64,000 bases of DNA from CAZAMB01 sp964501365 (GTDB lineage: Bacteria; Planctomycetota; Phycisphaerae; UBA1845). Each line of letters starts with the position of its first letter. Positions within the stretch are counted from its first letter, which is position 1. The translations under genes and the position numbers were made by a program. Below the pieces are notes generated by a model. The model worked only from the letters and a program-made list of their open reading frames with translations. It had not been told where the DNA came from and made no database searches. The stretch spans positions 1 to 64,000 of the forward strand of contig CAZCST010000008.1 in NCBI GenBank assembly GCA_964501365.1, read 5' to 3'. Below are positions 25,658-33,265 of this stretch, in pieces.

Positions 25658-26251
25658 ATGGCGGGTGTGGGAATGAAGCAGGATTGGCAACTCGATGCTC
25701 CGAAGGGCCGTTGCGCTGTGACCGATCGGCCTCTGGTCGAGGGGGAAGAGTTTTACAGCGTGATTTTCGAGGACGAAGCGGCCGAGACCGGATTCCGGCG
25801 GATGGATTTCAGCGTAGAGGCGTGGCGCGGCGTTCCGGAGGGGGCATTCTGTTCGTTCAAGACACACGTACCCATCCGCGAAAAACGCCGGCGGCTCCTG
25901 GTGGACAACGATGTGCTGATCAATTTCTTCTCGCGATTGGCCGACGAGACTGAACCGCTCCGCGTGCAATTCCGATTCGTGCTGGCGCTGATCCTCATGC
26001 GGAAAAAAATTCTCAGATACGACGGCTGCGAAAAAGTGGACGGCCAGGAAGTCTGGCAAATGACCCTGCACGCCGATCAGACGCAGCATCGCGTCGTTGA
26101 TCCGAAGCTGACCGAAGAGCAGATTGAAGGCGTAAGCGGCCAGCTTGGAGCCATCCTGCACGGCGACGCGGGCCAATGGAGTGAAGCCGGCGATGCAGAC
26201 AGCAAGACTCAAGTCGCCGATCAGGGGGCTCTCGATCATGCGAAGAATTAG
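25658..26251 (+). CDS. Conserved hypothetical protein, 197 aa, in the pyrH-frr operon
   Basis: The protein has a first domain with KGRCAVTDRPLVEGEEFYSVIFED and a motif AFCSFKTHVP, then a helical basic stretch (REKRRRLLVDNDVLINFF) and a region of about 60 residues ending ILHGD. Two cysteines in the first part (RCAVTD, FCSFK) could help bind a metal, but no clear zinc knuckle is seen. The C-terminal 25 residues are polar and probably disordered. Family unknown. The position directly after frr and the 14-bp overlap with the following lipoprotein gene suggest a conserved operon member. Confidence 0.7.
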   Translation: MAGVGMKQDWQLDAPKGRCAVTDRPLVEGEEFYSVIFEDEAAETGFRRMDFSVEAWRGVPEGAFCSFKTHVPIREKRRRLLVDNDVLINFFSRLADETEPLRVQFRFVLALILMRKKILRYDGCEKVDGQEVWQMTLHADQTQHRVVDPKLTEEQIEGVSGQLGAILHGDAGQWSEAGDADSKTQVADQGALDHAKN

Positions 26252-27044
26252 CCTTCCGCTAATCACCTTGTCCTGTGCAGCCGGGTTCATGGGCGGATGC
26301 CGAAGCGGCGGATCGCACCAGAGCTCCGGCCCGGTACTTGAGCCGCTCTCGAAAGAAGCTGCTGTTGCACTGGTGAACAACAACATTGCGCAGATTCATG
26401 GCACACTGCGGGCGACCGGTTCAGTGGATGGCCACTTTGTCAGCCCGGAGTCGCGACGACGCGTGAACTACAGCGTGGACGGCACACTCTTTTATCTGTC
26501 CCCCTGCTATTTCCGTTTCGATCTGAAGAAACTGGGCGACCGTCAGGTCTTGTTTGGCTCCAATGAACAGTACTACTGGGCGTACACGAAAGAAGACAAC
26601 GATTACGTCTGCGGACACACGGGCGGAGGTATTGAAGAGGATATTCCTCTGCGCCCTGATCAAATCATCGAAGCGCTGGGACTCACACCGATTCCGGCGA
26701 ATGGGGCGGGAGCACAAATGCGCGTCCAACGCGAATATCAGGAGATCCGCTTTGAGGGGAAGGAATACTGGCTTGATCGCCGTGCGCCCCGACTCGTCCG
26801 CAAGGTCGTCTTCCGCAACGCGGACGGCTCAGTGGCGATGATCTCGGATTTGAGCGACTACCGATCGGCGACGGGCGGACCCGCCCTACCCTACATGGTC
26901 AGCGCTGAATGGCCGGGCCGGAATGCACGGATGCGATTTGACGTGGGACGATGGATGTCCGCCGACGATGTCATGCCCGGTGGACCTCAATTCGCGACGC
27001 CACCCGAATGCCTGCGCGGCAGCAGAGTACAAGGTACAAGATAA
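26238..27044 (+). CDS. Lipoprotein, possibly LolA/LppX-like, 268 aa
   Basis: A lipoprotein signal MRRISLPLITLSCAAGFMGGC (the last six being the lipobox region) follows GGGGG at 9 bases. The mature part alternates short beta-strands with an amphipathic N-terminal helix (EAAVALVNNNIAQIHGTLRA). It includes SVDGTLFYLSPCYFRFDLKKLGDRQVLFG and EYQEIRFEGKEYWLDRR. That pattern resembles outer-membrane lipoprotein carrier-like half-barrels, but the match is by eye only. A GGGCGGACCCGCCC palindrome lies in the coding sequence near the C-terminus. It overlaps the preceding gene by 14 bp and is the last gene of the pyrH-frr run. Confidence 0.7.
   Translation: MRRISLPLITLSCAAGFMGGCRSGGSHQSSGPVLEPLSKEAAVALVNNNIAQIHGTLRATGSVDGHFVSPESRRRVNYSVDGTLFYLSPCYFRFDLKKLGDRQVLFGSNEQYYWAYTKEDNDYVCGHTGGGIEEDIPLRPDQIIEALGLTPIPANGAGAQMRVQREYQEIRFEGKEYWLDRRAPRLVRKVVFRNADGSVAMISDLSDYRSATGGPALPYMVSAEWPGRNARMRFDVGRWMSADDVMPGGPQFATPPECLRGSRVQGTR
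26873..26889. repeat. GC-rich palindrome GGGCGG-A-CCCGCCC in coding sequence
   Basis: GGGCGGACCCGCCCTAC lies within the lipoprotein gene, encoding TGGPALPY. It matches the core and flank of the hairpin at 24207-24223. If both are copies of one small element, this one was accommodated in frame. Confidence 0.3.
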
Positions 27045-27109
27045 TCCCAGTTCCCAAAGGACCGGGATTCCCCACCGCAATCAAGAAATAATCAGAATGT
27101 TTTCGGAAA

Positions 27110-27952
27110 TCAGGCGGCAGGTCGGCGCACCATGAGGAGCATCGACAAACCCAGGGCAGCCAGCAAACCGGCCGTTGGTTCCGGTATCACCAGCGACGTC
27201 ACTTGAGCACCGGATTGTAATTTAATGCGGTTTCCGTTGCTGATCAGCGAACCCTCGTTTGATCCACCTTCGAACCGAATGTCACGGTCAATCGCAAGGA
27301 TGTTGCCGTAGCCCGTGGAATTCTCAAACAGGACTTCCTGACCATCGCCAACAAAATTCCAAAGGACTTGTTCGGGCTTGACGCCGATGAGGTTGATCGA
27401 AGATGCTCCGGTCAAGGTCATCGTTCCGTTGACGTTGAACAGAAACTCGTCCGTGCTTCCGTTACCAATCAATGTGAGGACGCCACCGTTGCTCAGGTTT
27501 ATGTTTGTGACAACGTTGATGACGTTGAGCCCGCCGTCACCGAAAATGGTCTGACCGTTTCCAAGCGTATTAAACGACTGCGTGGAGTCCAGGTCTTCAG
27601 CGGCCAGCGCGGCAGCATGTGCGTCGTTGTCGATCGGCGTGGGATCAATCAGAAACACACCGCCTTGAATTTGCGATCCACCGGCGATGTTCAAGGTACT
27701 ACCAGCGTCGTGGTACAGACCACCAGTGATGATTCCGCCCTGGAAGTTCAGAGTACCCAACGGTCCCAATGCAACATTCCCGTTGACAGCGGTCCCTTCA
27801 CTGTTAATCAGAATTTCTGTACTTGATCCATAGACGGCATAGTTGCCCGCTTGTCCAAGTGAAGGAAGCGCAGCATGTGCGCTTTGCCCTGCGACACAAA
27901 TCAATCCTGCTGTGAAACTGAGTAGATAGAAAAAGCCTGTCCGTTGTCGCAT
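27110..27952 (-). CDS. PEP-CTERM protein with ice-binding-like/choice-of-anchor beta domain, 280 aa
   Basis: A signal peptide ends near GQSAHA. The C-terminus carries the exosortase sorting tag VIPEPTAGLLAALGLSMLL followed by RRPAA. The body (GNYAVYGSSTEILINSEGT, then GIITGGLYHDAGSTLNIAGG and DEFLFNVNGTMTLTGASSIN) resembles DUF3494 ice-binding-like and choice-of-anchor A beta-solenoid domains, including the AHAAALAAEDLDS helix. It would be transported across the membrane and cut by an exosortase for surface display. ATG at 27952 has GGGGA 7 bases upstream. A good promoter lies at 27990-28017. Confidence 0.85.
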   Translation of the reverse strand: MRQRTGFFYLLSFTAGLICVAGQSAHAALPSLGQAGNYAVYGSSTEILINSEGTAVNGNVALGPLGTLNFQGGIITGGLYHDAGSTLNIAGGSQIQGGVFLIDPTPIDNDAHAAALAAEDLDSTQSFNTLGNGQTIFGDGGLNVINVVTNINLSNGGVLTLIGNGSTDEFLFNVNGTMTLTGASSINLIGVKPEQVLWNFVGDGQEVLFENSTGYGNILAIDRDIRFEGGSNEGSLISNGNRIKLQSGAQVTSLVIPEPTAGLLAALGLSMLLMVRRPAA

Positions 27953-27989
27953 AGATTCCCCTTCAAGATGACAGTCCAACTTCCGTTGC

Positions 27990-28017
27990 ATTATCCAGAA
28001 TTCGGCATCGTTGTCAA
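27990..28017 (-). promoter_or_regulatory. Sigma70-type promoter for the PEP-CTERM gene
   Basis: On the minus strand, a perfect -35 TTGACA (28017-28012) and a -10 GATAAT (27995-27990, one mismatch) are separated by 16 bp. They lie 38-65 bp upstream of the PEP-CTERM start codon. Confidence 0.65.
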
Positions 28018-28080
28018 ACCACACAAAATGGCCATTTTACCCAAACCACCATTATTCGTTAGTTAAGAATCTGACAGCAC

Positions 28081-30480
28081 TTATGGGATGGGAAATCGGA
28101 GCCTGACCAACGGTAAGATTCGCGATTCGGGCTGCATAGCGCCCGATTCATTCGCAGGCATTCGCTGACGTAGCCACTTGAAAACTGGCGGAGCGGACTT
28201 ATCGGGCTGCTCAGTTCCATGGCGTGATTTGACTTCGGATCCTTCCGGAAGGCCCGATTTCAGCGCGTCCTGCCGATTTGTGACCGCAAGGTATCGCGCA
28301 AGAAGCTCCGGCTGGTATCCGGCAATGCTCATGGCCTCCTTGTAATCGCGCAATGCACCTTCGTAATCGCGCATGTAGGTTCGACAATCGCCCCGGAGCG
28401 TCAAGGCATAAATATTCTTGGCGTCGGACTTGAGTACTTGTTCGACCTCCTCAAGAACGGCCGGACAGTTTTCTTGGGCGTGTAACGCCAGTGCCCGCCC
28501 CAAGTGTGCGGTTACCCCCAACCCCAGGTGCGCCGCAAGCGAAGTCGGTGGTTCCTTTAAGACGTCCTCAAATTGCTCGCGAGCCTCATCGATTTTTTCG
28601 GATTGCAGCAGCGCAAACCCACGGAAGACGTTGATCCATTGAAACTGTTGCCCCTGTTCGCCGATTTTTGCTGAATCCAGATCGCGCAGACTCGGCTTGA
28701 TATCGTTCAACAGCAGTTTGGCAATGCCCCGCCATACGTACCCATTGGGAGTGCCGGCTCCCAGAAGCTGGTCGGCATCGGCGAGCATGGCGTCATACCT
28801 GCCCAATACCGCGTTCAACGCCGCCCGCATTTGCAAGGCTTCAGCATCAATTGTCGTGGGGGGCAACTGCGCAATGTATTGGCTGATGATTTCCTGGGCC
28901 GAGTTGTTATCTCCTTCAGCCCACCGAGATCGAGCCCGGTCAATCGAATCAACTCCAGCCGCAGGGACGATCTTTTCATCCGGCCAGTCCTTGTCGGCCA
29001 CGGAACTATAAAACGTCTTGACTGCGCGCAGGGCAATTTCGCTGGGCGTAAAAATCTTGGGGGTCAGGCTGCTGATGGAGGGCGTCGGCAGGGAGGTTTT
29101 GGATAAGTCGGTGTTGGCAACCTTTTCGGCAATTGCGCCGCCCCCCGGCACGACCATGTTCGCCAATGCCTTGAAAATATCCTTATCGCTCATGGCATCG
29201 ACAACGGCTTCCTTGGCTACGACAACTTCGGCCTTGGCCTTGACCGCCGCCGCCTGCTCCACCTGAACGCGGCGATCCTTCATAAAGAGGGCTATGAGCA
29301 GACCGCTACCCAGCATGATGGCGGCGACAAGCAACGAGGCAATCTGATGCCGGGCAAGGAACCGCAGGCCGCGGGCCACGGGTCCGGCTCGACGCGCTGA
29401 AATCGGCGCGCTCAAGAGATACCGGCGCAGGTCGTCGCGCATTTCTCCGGCAGACCGATATCGCCGGTTCAAGTCACGATCGATGGCCTTCATGCAGATT
29501 GTTTCCAGATCGAGCGGGACCGCCGGATTCTCGCTTCGCGGATGATTTGGCTCGGAGCTGAGAATCCTGCTGATGACACGCTCGCGCGTCTCTCCCGGGT
29601 ACGGCGGACTCAGCGTAATCCACTCGTACATGGTCGCCCCAAGCGAATAAATATCCGTCCGATGATCCACGGCGTTAGGATCGCCGGTGATTTGCTCGGG
29701 CGACATGTACAACGGTGAACCGAGTACTTCGCCGGTCATGGTGACGCCGGGCTGCTCCGCCAGGCGCGCCAAACCAAAATCCGAAATCCGAAGGCGCCCG
29801 TCGCTGCCAAACAGCAGATTGTGTGGTTTGATGTCGCGGTGAATCACGCCATTGGCATGGGCATATTCCAACGCATCGGCCACCTCGGCCAGATGCCGGG
29901 CGACGTCGTGGAAGAATGCGTGAGTGCCAAACGCCAGACTCTTTCCCGAACTTGCACTCGCCTTGCGAGCTGCCGAATCGGAAATCCCCGCAACATCGAT
30001 TTTCTTCGTCGTGGTTGCAGTGCTCGAACTTCGATGCGGCAAAACAACGGTTTCGGCCTGATCGACGACCGGCTCCAGGCGGTATTGCTCCCTTAGATTC
30101 AGAATTGCAGCGTGCAAACTCTCGCCGTCCACCAATTCCATGGCATAGTAATACGAACCCAGCGCCTCCCCCTGTGCGTAGATGGGCACAATGTGCGTGT
30201 GGTGCAATTTGGCCGCGGCCTGGGCTTCGCGCCGAAAGCGGGAGACCGCCTTGGAAGTGGATGCAACGTGGGGAGCCAGTACTTTCAAGGCGACGACTCG
30301 TTGAAGTGAGATCTGCCAGGCCTCGAAGACGGTTCCCATCCCGCCCCGGCCAATTTCACGACGAAGTTCAAAGTCGCCAAGAACGGCGAATTGCATTGTT
30401 TCCGCCTTGGAAGAAGTTGGATTCTCGTCGATCTTTTGCGGTTCCGGCTGCAACGATGCACTCCCGTCGTTACGGCTCAT
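28081..30480 (-). CDS. Transmembrane Ser/Thr protein kinase with TPR-like C-terminal region, 799 aa
   Basis: A PknB-type kinase domain spans residues 35-355. The glycine loop is IGRGGMG (43-49), the ATP-binding Lys66 is in VVALK, the catalytic loop HRDIKPHN has Asp216, and DFG is at 234-236; MSPEQ replaces the usual APE. About 60 residues rich in Ser/Thr/Ala are inserted between the hinge and helix E (about 128-186). A membrane segment is at 379-399. The rest, outside the cytoplasm, has TPR-like helical repeats (LGLGVTAHLGRALALHAQ, YALTLRGDCRTYMRDYEGAL) around residues 500-740. Planctomycetes carry many such kinases. The signal sensed is unknown. Confidence 0.92.
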   Translation of the reverse strand: MSRNDGSASLQPEPQKIDENPTSSKAETMQFAVLGDFELRREIGRGGMGTVFEAWQISLQRVVALKVLAPHVASTSKAVSRFRREAQAAAKLHHTHIVPIYAQGEALGSYYYAMELVDGESLHAAILNLREQYRLEPVVDQAETVVLPHRSSSTATTTKKIDVAGISDSAARKASASSGKSLAFGTHAFFHDVARHLAEVADALEYAHANGVIHRDIKPHNLLFGSDGRLRISDFGLARLAEQPGVTMTGEVLGSPLYMSPEQITGDPNAVDHRTDIYSLGATMYEWITLSPPYPGETRERVISRILSSEPNHPRSENPAVPLDLETICMKAIDRDLNRRYRSAGEMRDDLRRYLLSAPISARRAGPVARGLRFLARHQIASLLVAAIMLGSGLLIALFMKDRRVQVEQAAAVKAKAEVVVAKEAVVDAMSDKDIFKALANMVVPGGGAIAEKVANTDLSKTSLPTPSISSLTPKIFTPSEIALRAVKTFYSSVADKDWPDEKIVPAAGVDSIDRARSRWAEGDNNSAQEIISQYIAQLPPTTIDAEALQMRAALNAVLGRYDAMLADADQLLGAGTPNGYVWRGIAKLLLNDIKPSLRDLDSAKIGEQGQQFQWINVFRGFALLQSEKIDEAREQFEDVLKEPPTSLAAHLGLGVTAHLGRALALHAQENCPAVLEEVEQVLKSDAKNIYALTLRGDCRTYMRDYEGALRDYKEAMSIAGYQPELLARYLAVTNRQDALKSGLPEGSEVKSRHGTEQPDKSAPPVFKWLRQRMPANESGAMQPESRILPLVRLRFPIP

Positions 30481-30815
30481 TTCGAAGGTACGCGAATACG
30501 AATACCTATAGCCATGTCCTCAATTTGCATGACGACACTCACCGTTCATAAGACGCTTCGGGTTGTCGAAGGTTTGCAGCTCCGATCCATTACTTCGAGC
30601 AGGCCGCCAATCCGTTGTACAAATGACGCCCCTTAAGATTGCCGGCGGGGCTTCAACGAAATCGCGGCTAACCAACAAATCTATAAACATATATTATACA
30701 TGACTTTAGAGGCAATTCTCGACTTCTATGCGCCCGAATTCACGATGTTCTCGAAAGTCATTCTATTGCAAAAAGATTCAACCCGACTCCAAATACCAGA
30801 TACGAATGCTGTTTG
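30481..30815. other. Intergenic region between kinase and gamma carbonic anhydrase
   Basis: No credible gene. The kinase start is at 30480 and the carbonic anhydrase stop at 30816, so this is the kinase's upstream region. Positions 30680-30720 are notably A+T-rich (AACATATATTATACATGAC). The small frames seen here have no family features. A promoter for the kinase gene is expected, but no clear pair was found. Confidence 0.45.
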
Positions 30816-31346
30816 TTACTTCGGTTTCACGGTCGCGATATTCGGAAACATCCCGCCGGCGTGGAGGCGTCCTAATTCGACGTAACTTCTGACGACATGG
30901 TCGATTATAGCCAGGTCGGCCTCTGTTGTCTGGCGCACAATTTTCCCAGGGACGCCCATAGCCACATGTCCATCAGGAATGATCGTCCCGGGGGTCAACA
31001 CCGTGCCGGCCGCTACGATACAACGTTCGCCGACCTCGCATCCGTCAAGCACAATCGCCCCGGTGGCAATCAGCGTCCGCGAGCCGATTCGACGGCAATG
31101 GACTACGGCCCTGTGCCCCACGCCTACTCCATCGGCAATATCAAGCGGCACGCCGCGCTGAATATGAACGATCGAACCATCCTGAATGTTTACCCGTGCT
31201 CCAATGCGAATGGGGGCAATATCGCCTCGAATCATGACATGGTGCATGATGGTGGACTGATCTCCAATGTGGACGTCACCGCCAACAAAGGATGTTTCCG
31301 CAATATACACGTCCTTACCCAAGACCGGTTGAAGAGATGGCGTCAT
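30816..31346 (-). CDS. Gamma carbonic anhydrase/PaaY-type left-handed beta-helix protein, 176 aa
   Basis: The hexapeptide-repeat beta-helix runs from about residue 10 to 130 (VYIAETSFVGGDVHIGDQS, MIRGDIAPIRIGARVNIQDG). The gamma-CA histidines are in SIVHIQRG, VGVGHRAVVHCRRIG, and an Asn/Gln at NIQDG. These are the zinc or iron ligands of gamma carbonic anhydrases and related acyl-transferase-like proteins. The C-terminal helix is DLAIIDHVVRSYVELGRL. ATG at 31346 gives the normal length; the open frame upstream overlaps the candidate RNA promoter. It could hydrate CO2, or be a non-catalytic relative. Confidence 0.88.
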   Translation of the reverse strand: MTPSLQPVLGKDVYIAETSFVGGDVHIGDQSTIMHHVMIRGDIAPIRIGARVNIQDGSIVHIQRGVPLDIADGVGVGHRAVVHCRRIGSRTLIATGAIVLDGCEVGERCIVAAGTVLTPGTIIPDGHVAMGVPGKIVRQTTEADLAIIDHVVRSYVELGRLHAGGMFPNIATVKPK

Positions 31347-31478
31347 CGCGGCAATTGTACTGCCGAATCCGGAGGTTGCCGCACTGAATCCATTAGAGTG
31401 CTCTGACAAGACAAGAAAAATTCCAGCGACAACGTGAAATGGCGTAAAAAATAATTGTGAATTTGGGAGATATTTCGA
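31347..31478. other. A+T-rich gap between carbonic anhydrase and candidate RNA promoter
   Basis: This 132-bp stretch, with AAAAAATAATTGTGAATTTG-like composition near 31445-31465, holds no gene. It should carry the divergent promoter of the gamma carbonic anhydrase gene and any upstream element for the RNA promoter at 31479-31507. Confidence 0.4.
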
Positions 31479-31507
31479 TTGACATGGTTTTTCCACTTCG
31501 CTACTAT
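31479..31507 (+). promoter_or_regulatory. Near-consensus sigma70 promoter reading into a gene-free region
   Basis: A perfect -35 TTGACA (31479-31484), a 17-bp spacer and a -10 TACTAT (31502-31507, one mismatch to TATAAT) form the strongest promoter seen in the window. No plus-strand protein gene lies downstream; instead a structured region and a terminator follow, so it most likely drives a non-coding RNA. Confidence 0.8.
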
Positions 31508-31513
31508 GCCAAT

Positions 31514-31765
31514 CGCAATTGAAGCTGCTCGTTTGGTTGGTTGAGCCGCATTCATCGATCACCAAGGGCAGGCATAATTGGTTAATGTGGCAGGGGTAGG
31601 GAAGCAATTAGTGCTTGGAGTGCGCCTTGCAGGTGCACCCGTCACTAGCTGTTCTCCGGTGCGATCGGGGGAGAAAGAGCCGCACCGTCGAGGACGACAG
31701 TTTCACTGGGAGGGGAAGAAAATAACCGGCGACGCGGTTCGACCGCGGAGCCGGTTGTTTCTTTT
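31514..31765 (+). ncRNA. Candidate structured non-coding RNA, about 250 nt, family unassigned
   Basis: The stretch starts 7 bases after a strong -10 box and ends in an intrinsic terminator. Pairing seen by eye: outer helix GAAGCTG (31521-31527) with CAGTTTC (31698-31704); GCCGCATT (31545-31552) with AATGTGGC (31584-31591), with ACCAA/TTGGT stacked inside; TAGTG (31609-31613) with CACTA (31643-31647), enclosing the 8-bp hairpin GTGCGCCT/AGGTGCAC (31620-31638); and CGGTGCG (31657-31663) with CGCACCG (31681-31687). The protein frames in this stretch are short and featureless. It is not a clear SRP, 6S, tmRNA or RNase P RNA: the core motifs of those families are missing. Partial likeness to cobalamin-riboswitch pieces was noted but not accepted. 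Confidence 0.6.
31724..31765. terminator. Strong bidirectional rho-independent terminator
   Basis: Nested arms AACCGGC (31724-31730)/GCCGGTT (31750-31756) and CGCGGT (31733-31738)/ACCGCG (31742-31747) close on a TCG loop. TTTCTTTT follows on the plus strand, and on the minus strand a T-rich ATTTTCTT follows. It can end both the candidate RNA and the convergent minus-strand operon whose last gene stops at 31853. Confidence 0.85.
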
Positions 31766-31852
31766 GACAAAGCCCACTTCGATTTGAACGAAACAGCGGA
31801 ACTTGTTTGAAATCGGTTGGATCCTTCACTTCCCCGAGGATGGCGCCGGCCT

Positions 31853-32731
31853 TCATGGATGGATGGCGGCCATTCGTTCCAGCGTTTTGAGCAACGCCTG
31901 CGTGCCCTCGCGGCCCTCTCCGGCGGCCTGCGCCGCGCCCAGCAGCTCCCGCACCAGTGCAGTGCCAGGCATTGGCACGCAGCGCCCGTGCGCATGCGCA
32001 AGAGCAATTCCCAGATCCTTCTGTTGAAGATCAATCATGAACATCGGCGCGAAGTCGCGATCCAACATGCGTTGCCCAAGATTTTGAAGTGCCCACGAAC
32101 CGGCAGCGCCGGTGGACACCGCCTTGTGCATCACGGAAGGGTCCAGGCCGACTTTTCTCGCAAAAACCATTGCCTCACAAACGGCGAGGAGGTTGAGTCC
32201 GCAGAGAATCTGATTGCACAACTTGGTGAGCTGGCCGTTGCCGACGCCACCGCAATGCACGATGTTTTTCCCAACAGCCAGCAGCAGAGGCATTGCCTGG
32301 GAAAGATGGTCTGCGCTGCCGCCTGCCATAACGGTAAGCGTTCCCGCCTCGGCACCGGTTTTTCCGCCTGAAACGGGAGCATCGAGAAATTTTCCCCCTC
32401 GACGATGGACGCCTTGCGACACTTCCTGCGCGACGGCCGGATCAATGGTGGACATGTCGATGCACAGGGTTCCCTGGCGAAGCGTCTCACAAACGCCGCC
32501 TGACCCAAGGTATACCGCACGGACATCGGGCGAGTCGGGCACGATGGAGATGATGGCATCGACACGCGTGGCCAGCTCAGCGGGCGAATCACTCCATACC
32601 ATTCCCTGGGAGAGCAATTCCGCTACCCGACTCTTCGTTCGCGTATGAATATGGACGGAGTAACCCGCCCGCGCGAGATTCCTCGCCATGGGCTGGCCCA
32701 TGATTCCCGCACCGATCAATCCGACGTTCAT
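31853..32731 (-). CDS. 3-hydroxyisobutyrate dehydrogenase-like NAD(P)-dependent oxidoreductase, 292 aa
   Basis: The N-terminal NAD-binding fold starts MNVGLIGAGIMGQPMARNLA, with the family signature also in FLDAPVSGGKTGAEAGTLTVMAGG. The catalytic lysine lies in GNGQLTKLCNQIL, and a C-terminal KDLGIALAHAHG follows. This beta-hydroxyacid dehydrogenase superfamily includes 3-hydroxyisobutyrate, tartronate-semialdehyde and glyoxylate reductases; the substrate cannot be fixed here. It lies 30 bp after the HIT gene and ahead of the bidirectional terminator, so it may be the tail of the ribosomal operon transcript. Confidence 0.9.
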   Translation of the reverse strand: MNVGLIGAGIMGQPMARNLARAGYSVHIHTRTKSRVAELLSQGMVWSDSPAELATRVDAIISIVPDSPDVRAVYLGSGGVCETLRQGTLCIDMSTIDPAVAQEVSQGVHRRGGKFLDAPVSGGKTGAEAGTLTVMAGGSADHLSQAMPLLLAVGKNIVHCGGVGNGQLTKLCNQILCGLNLLAVCEAMVFARKVGLDPSVMHKAVSTGAAGSWALQNLGQRMLDRDFAPMFMIDLQQKDLGIALAHAHGRCVPMPGTALVRELLGAAQAAGEGREGTQALLKTLERMAAIHP

Positions 32732-32761
32732 GTGAGTGAGTCTACCGCAACGAAATCGACT

Positions 32762-33196
32762 TTACGATGCATGCTGCGCGATGGCTTTTTGAAAGGCGGC
32801 GGCAATTTGAGCGGCGCGGCCCGCAGGATACGAACCGGCATTCCAGCGATACCCCAGCTGGTCCGCGCCGCGCCGCGGGATCAGATGGAAGTGAACATGT
32901 TTGACCGCCTGTCCCGCGTCAGCGCCTTCATTGCAGAGAACGTTATATGCCGCGACGCCGACCGTCTTCATCAATGCCCGTCCCAGCTTCGGAAGATTGG
33001 AGCACAAATCGGCAACAATCCCAGGAGGCATGTCACTGAGTTTTGAAAAATGTTCGCGGGGGACAATGAGAAGGTGGCCCTCCGCCAGCGGACCTACATC
33101 GAGGAATGCGATGGTATTTTGATCCTCTTGAACGACGAGGGCAGGAACCTGCGCGGCGACGATCTTGCAAAAAATACAGTCGGGATCGCGATGCAT
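32762..33196 (-). CDS. HIT family nucleotide-binding protein, 144 aa
   Basis: The N-terminus has the zinc-like CIFCKIVAAQVPALVV motif; the hydrolase triad HVHFHLIPR occupies residues near 103-111. The protein is of the HINT-type purine nucleoside phosphoramidase branch, with a normal length of about 140 residues. ATG at 33196 is chosen; a GTG at 33205 would add three residues. It is 69 bp downstream of rplQ and probably read through from it. Confidence 0.92.
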   Translation of the reverse strand: MHRDPDCIFCKIVAAQVPALVVQEDQNTIAFLDVGPLAEGHLLIVPREHFSKLSDMPPGIVADLCSNLPKLGRALMKTVGVAAYNVLCNEGADAGQAVKHVHFHLIPRRGADQLGYRWNAGSYPAGRAAQIAAAFQKAIAQHAS

Positions 33197-33265
33197 CGAC
33201 ACCACCTGCGCTACAAGCTAATCCCTATGGCGATGCCGGCCAATCGCTACCGCCATCAATCGCCG

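Noticed and set aside
31724..31756. tRNA or tmRNA T-arm (CGCGGTTCGACCGCG)
   Set aside because: The loop has five instead of seven bases, and there is no acceptor stem or CCA end. It is the terminator hairpin.
31514..31765. Cobalamin riboswitch, because of TAGGGAAGCAATTAGTG and a CCCGTCACTAGC stretch
   Set aside because: The B12-box core (AGTCAGGAGACCTGCC type) is missing, spacing is wrong, and no gene follows on this strand. Only partial, likely chance, resemblance.
31608..31856. Minus-strand 82-residue frame in the candidate RNA region
   Set aside because: It has no ribosome binding site or family features and crosses the terminator hairpin.
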